From NCBI GenBank assembly GCA_013400975.1, contig WBMZ01015693.1:1-64000 (forward strand): DNA of 64,000 nucleotides. Reading direction: 5' to 3'. The notes beneath the pieces are model-generated. The model did no database searches. It saw only the letters and a program-made list of their open reading frames with translations, and was not told where the DNA came from. Positions within the stretch are counted from its first letter, which is position 1. Each line of letters starts with the position of its first letter. Position numbers and translations under genes: made by a program. This document shows, in pieces, positions 9,970-64,000 of the stretch. Source of the DNA: Atrichornis clamosus (taxonomy: Eukaryota; Chordata; Aves; Passeriformes; Menuridae).

Positions 9970-11902
9970 GTCAAGATAGTTATTTGTTTTATTTGGTTAT
10001 TGTTCAACAACAAAGTTCAATACTTTCCAGGTGGAGCTTTGAACTGTCCCTCTGGTTCCCTCCCTTGTCAATAATAAAAAGGTAATGAAGAAAAATCCTG
10101 TACTTTTAGAGACCTAAAACCTCATTTATGCTAACAAGCTTCAATTGCAATTTAATGTTACAATATTTCTTCATGGGAGCGAGGAGGACTGAGCTGAGGC
10201 CCCTCCAGTGTCTGAAGATGGCTGTCCACAACCACCAGTAAAACAAAAAGCTAGTGTTGAAAAACGCACAGTTTACAATAAAAAAGTAGAAACCAATTCA
10301 ATTCCCTTTTGTTACGAATATAAAGTTTCTTGTAAATATGTACAGTCCTTTGAGCTATTTCTATAGCAGGAAGCATTTCACGAACAAGACACAAGATATA
10401 CACTCTCAGGACTCAACAAGCCCATTTCTGAGGTCTTGAAGATCTTCCATGAGATGCAAAGATTTAAAGACTGATCTCAGTGACCTTTCAAAATATTCAG
10501 ACCAGGAGACAAAAACTTTCAGCAAATTTCCTGCCAAATCATCTGACTGAAAATAACCCAACAGACAAGAGAACGGAATACAATATTCATGGAACTCGCC
10601 AAAGGACACTGACAAGGCATTGGAATTTTGATGGGTTTCTAGAACAGGTTAGCACAGGCTTGCAAGGGACTAGCAGAAGTTTAAGTGTGGCGCCAAGGGA
10701 AGATTGGATGCAGTTTTGCTCTTTCCAGTTGTAAAGAACATGGTTGTTCACTTAGAATGCTGCAATTGCAGAGTGAATGGTCAAAACCTGCTTTGAAAAT
10801 CATTTGCTCTCTGCTTCATGTTCACAGCAAAAGAGAATAGGAAGCAATAAAAGGCTCGAGGTCAGACCCGGGGAAGCGAAGGTGTGTCAGCAACTGCCAA
10901 AGCTGCTCCCTGTGAGTGTCCTGTGCCAAGACACCGGATCTGATTGTAGGAAAAGCTACAGCTCACGGGAGGAGCCAGCCCGGGCTGCTCCCTCTGGGGA
11001 GCTGAGGCTGGCAGGACTCATTGCTGAAGAGACCATGTCCAGTGCTGAGAGGAGAACACAAGTGTGACTGTAATTCTTGTCAGAGAATAAGGCTTGTTAA
11101 CTCTTCGTTGCCAAATTTCCAGAGTAATTAATGGTTATTTTGCAGCGTAATCTAAAGGTTTCAGTTAATTTACAAGTGAGGTACAATACACTACTCAGCA
11201 AAGCAACCTAAAAGGAGAGAGCAGCCAGTGATGGTGCAGCAGCATGCAGTGAACTGTCATGCAGAAGACCTGGATAAAGTCTTACAACCCAGTAGCTTAT
11301 AGGTAATGCACTTTGTCTCAGGGCCGGGCAGGGGGGTCAGTTAAAGCAGGGTTCTTCCCTCCCCATCAGAGCTGCTCTAAAGCAATTTTAGTGAGAACAA
11401 AATAACTTTCAGAAGTGGCAGGTGAACAGACTAATCAGAAGTAATTTTTCTTGTGTTCTGTGGAGAACATCCAACCACAGCTCCTATTGAAAGACTCACT
11501 CACCTTGGCCCTTCTGTTTCCAGGCCACCAGGGGCTCCCAGCACGTCTCAGAACTATGACCAACTCTCTGGTAAGGGGTGCTAACCACAGTGACGACCTG
11601 GGGCGGGACACTAGTCCCATTTCCTGGATGAACTACTAGGGACTGAAGTGGATACAAAAAGTTCATGAACTGCTTGAAAGAGTAACAGTAGTACAAAGTG
11701 CAAAAACAGGAGTGCAGGAAAGTGCAGAAGAATTAACTGAGCTGCGGAGGATCTTGGAGAGCGTCACGGCTCCCGCTGCAGAGCGAGCTTTGGCCCAGGA
11801 ATGCTGTTTGGGAACTGGGCTGCAGACAGATGGAGTGCATATACTCAGTATATTTCCTTTTTTTCCTGCAGGTCAAGATGAGTAACATTGTCTAGCTGAG
11901 AC
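9970..11902 (-). other. CIT: CIT 3' UTR (probable extent)
   Basis: Runs from just after the CIT stop codon to about 20 bases past the - strand AATAAA at 9988-9993, giving about 1.9 kb. The human CIT 3' UTR is of similar order. An ATTAAA on the - strand at 10151-10156 could give a slightly shorter form. Pumilio-like sites lie at 10337-10344. No intron is evident. Confidence 0.55.
9988..9993 (-). promoter_or_regulatory. CIT: CIT poly(A) signal, best candidate
   Basis: TTTATT on the + strand, hence AATAAA on the CIT sense strand, 1.9 kb after the stop. Downstream on the sense strand the sequence becomes G/T-containing. Alternatives are 10151-10156 (ATTAAA) and sites near 8686, 8633 and 8506. 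Confidence 0.5.

Positions 11903-64000
<52,098 letters not shown>

Noticed and set aside
10406..10615. 69-codon - strand ORF in the CIT 3' UTR
   Set aside because: It lies after the CIT stop codon within the expected UTR, has no recognisable domain and no splice context.

Overview
The window is vertebrate nuclear DNA, most probably from a bird. It shows split genes with GT-AG introns, a CpG-rich gene start and long AT-rich introns. It also carries CR1 retrotransposon 3' ends of the kind that dominate bird genomes. The species cannot be read from the sequence; a neoavian, perhaps passerine, bird is an inference from the CR1 tails.

Two protein genes face each other tail to tail. On the + strand, bases 1 to about 7520 hold PRKAB1, the beta-1 regulatory subunit of AMP-activated protein kinase. 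All seven coding exons are present (943-6069) and give 273 codons in one unbroken frame. The first, non-coding exon lies at or just beyond the left edge. On the - strand, from about 9970 to the right edge, lies CIT, citron Rho-interacting kinase. I placed 39 coding exons, the rightmost cut by the window end, which join in frame to 1,648 residues. They cover the whole coiled-coil rod, the C1 zinc finger, the PH domain, the CNH domain and the tail with its C-terminal QSSV PDZ ligand. The N-terminal kinase domain lies beyond position 64000.

The PRKAB1-CIT convergent pair is also the human 12q24 arrangement, so this is conserved synteny. Layout: 1-300 CpG-rich start, 299-462 CR1 insertion, 943-6069 PRKAB1 coding exons, to about 7520 its 3' UTR, 7521-9969 intergenic, 9970-11902 probable CIT 3' UTR, 11903-28267 a dense run of CIT exons (tail, CNH, PH, C1, distal coiled coil), and 28268-64000 sparse coiled-coil exons separated by introns of up to 7.5 kb.

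The genes are functionally unrelated: one senses energy and glycogen, the other organises the cytokinetic midbody and, as a kinase-less form, neuronal synapses. I found no undescribed system. The points worth a second look are two copies of an ancient MIR-type SINE, a GC-rich island in a CIT intron, a 193-codon intronic ORF, a glutamine run in the CIT tail, a possible intron-retention C-terminus, a 42-codon cassette exon, and the long intron that could house a start for kinase-less citron.
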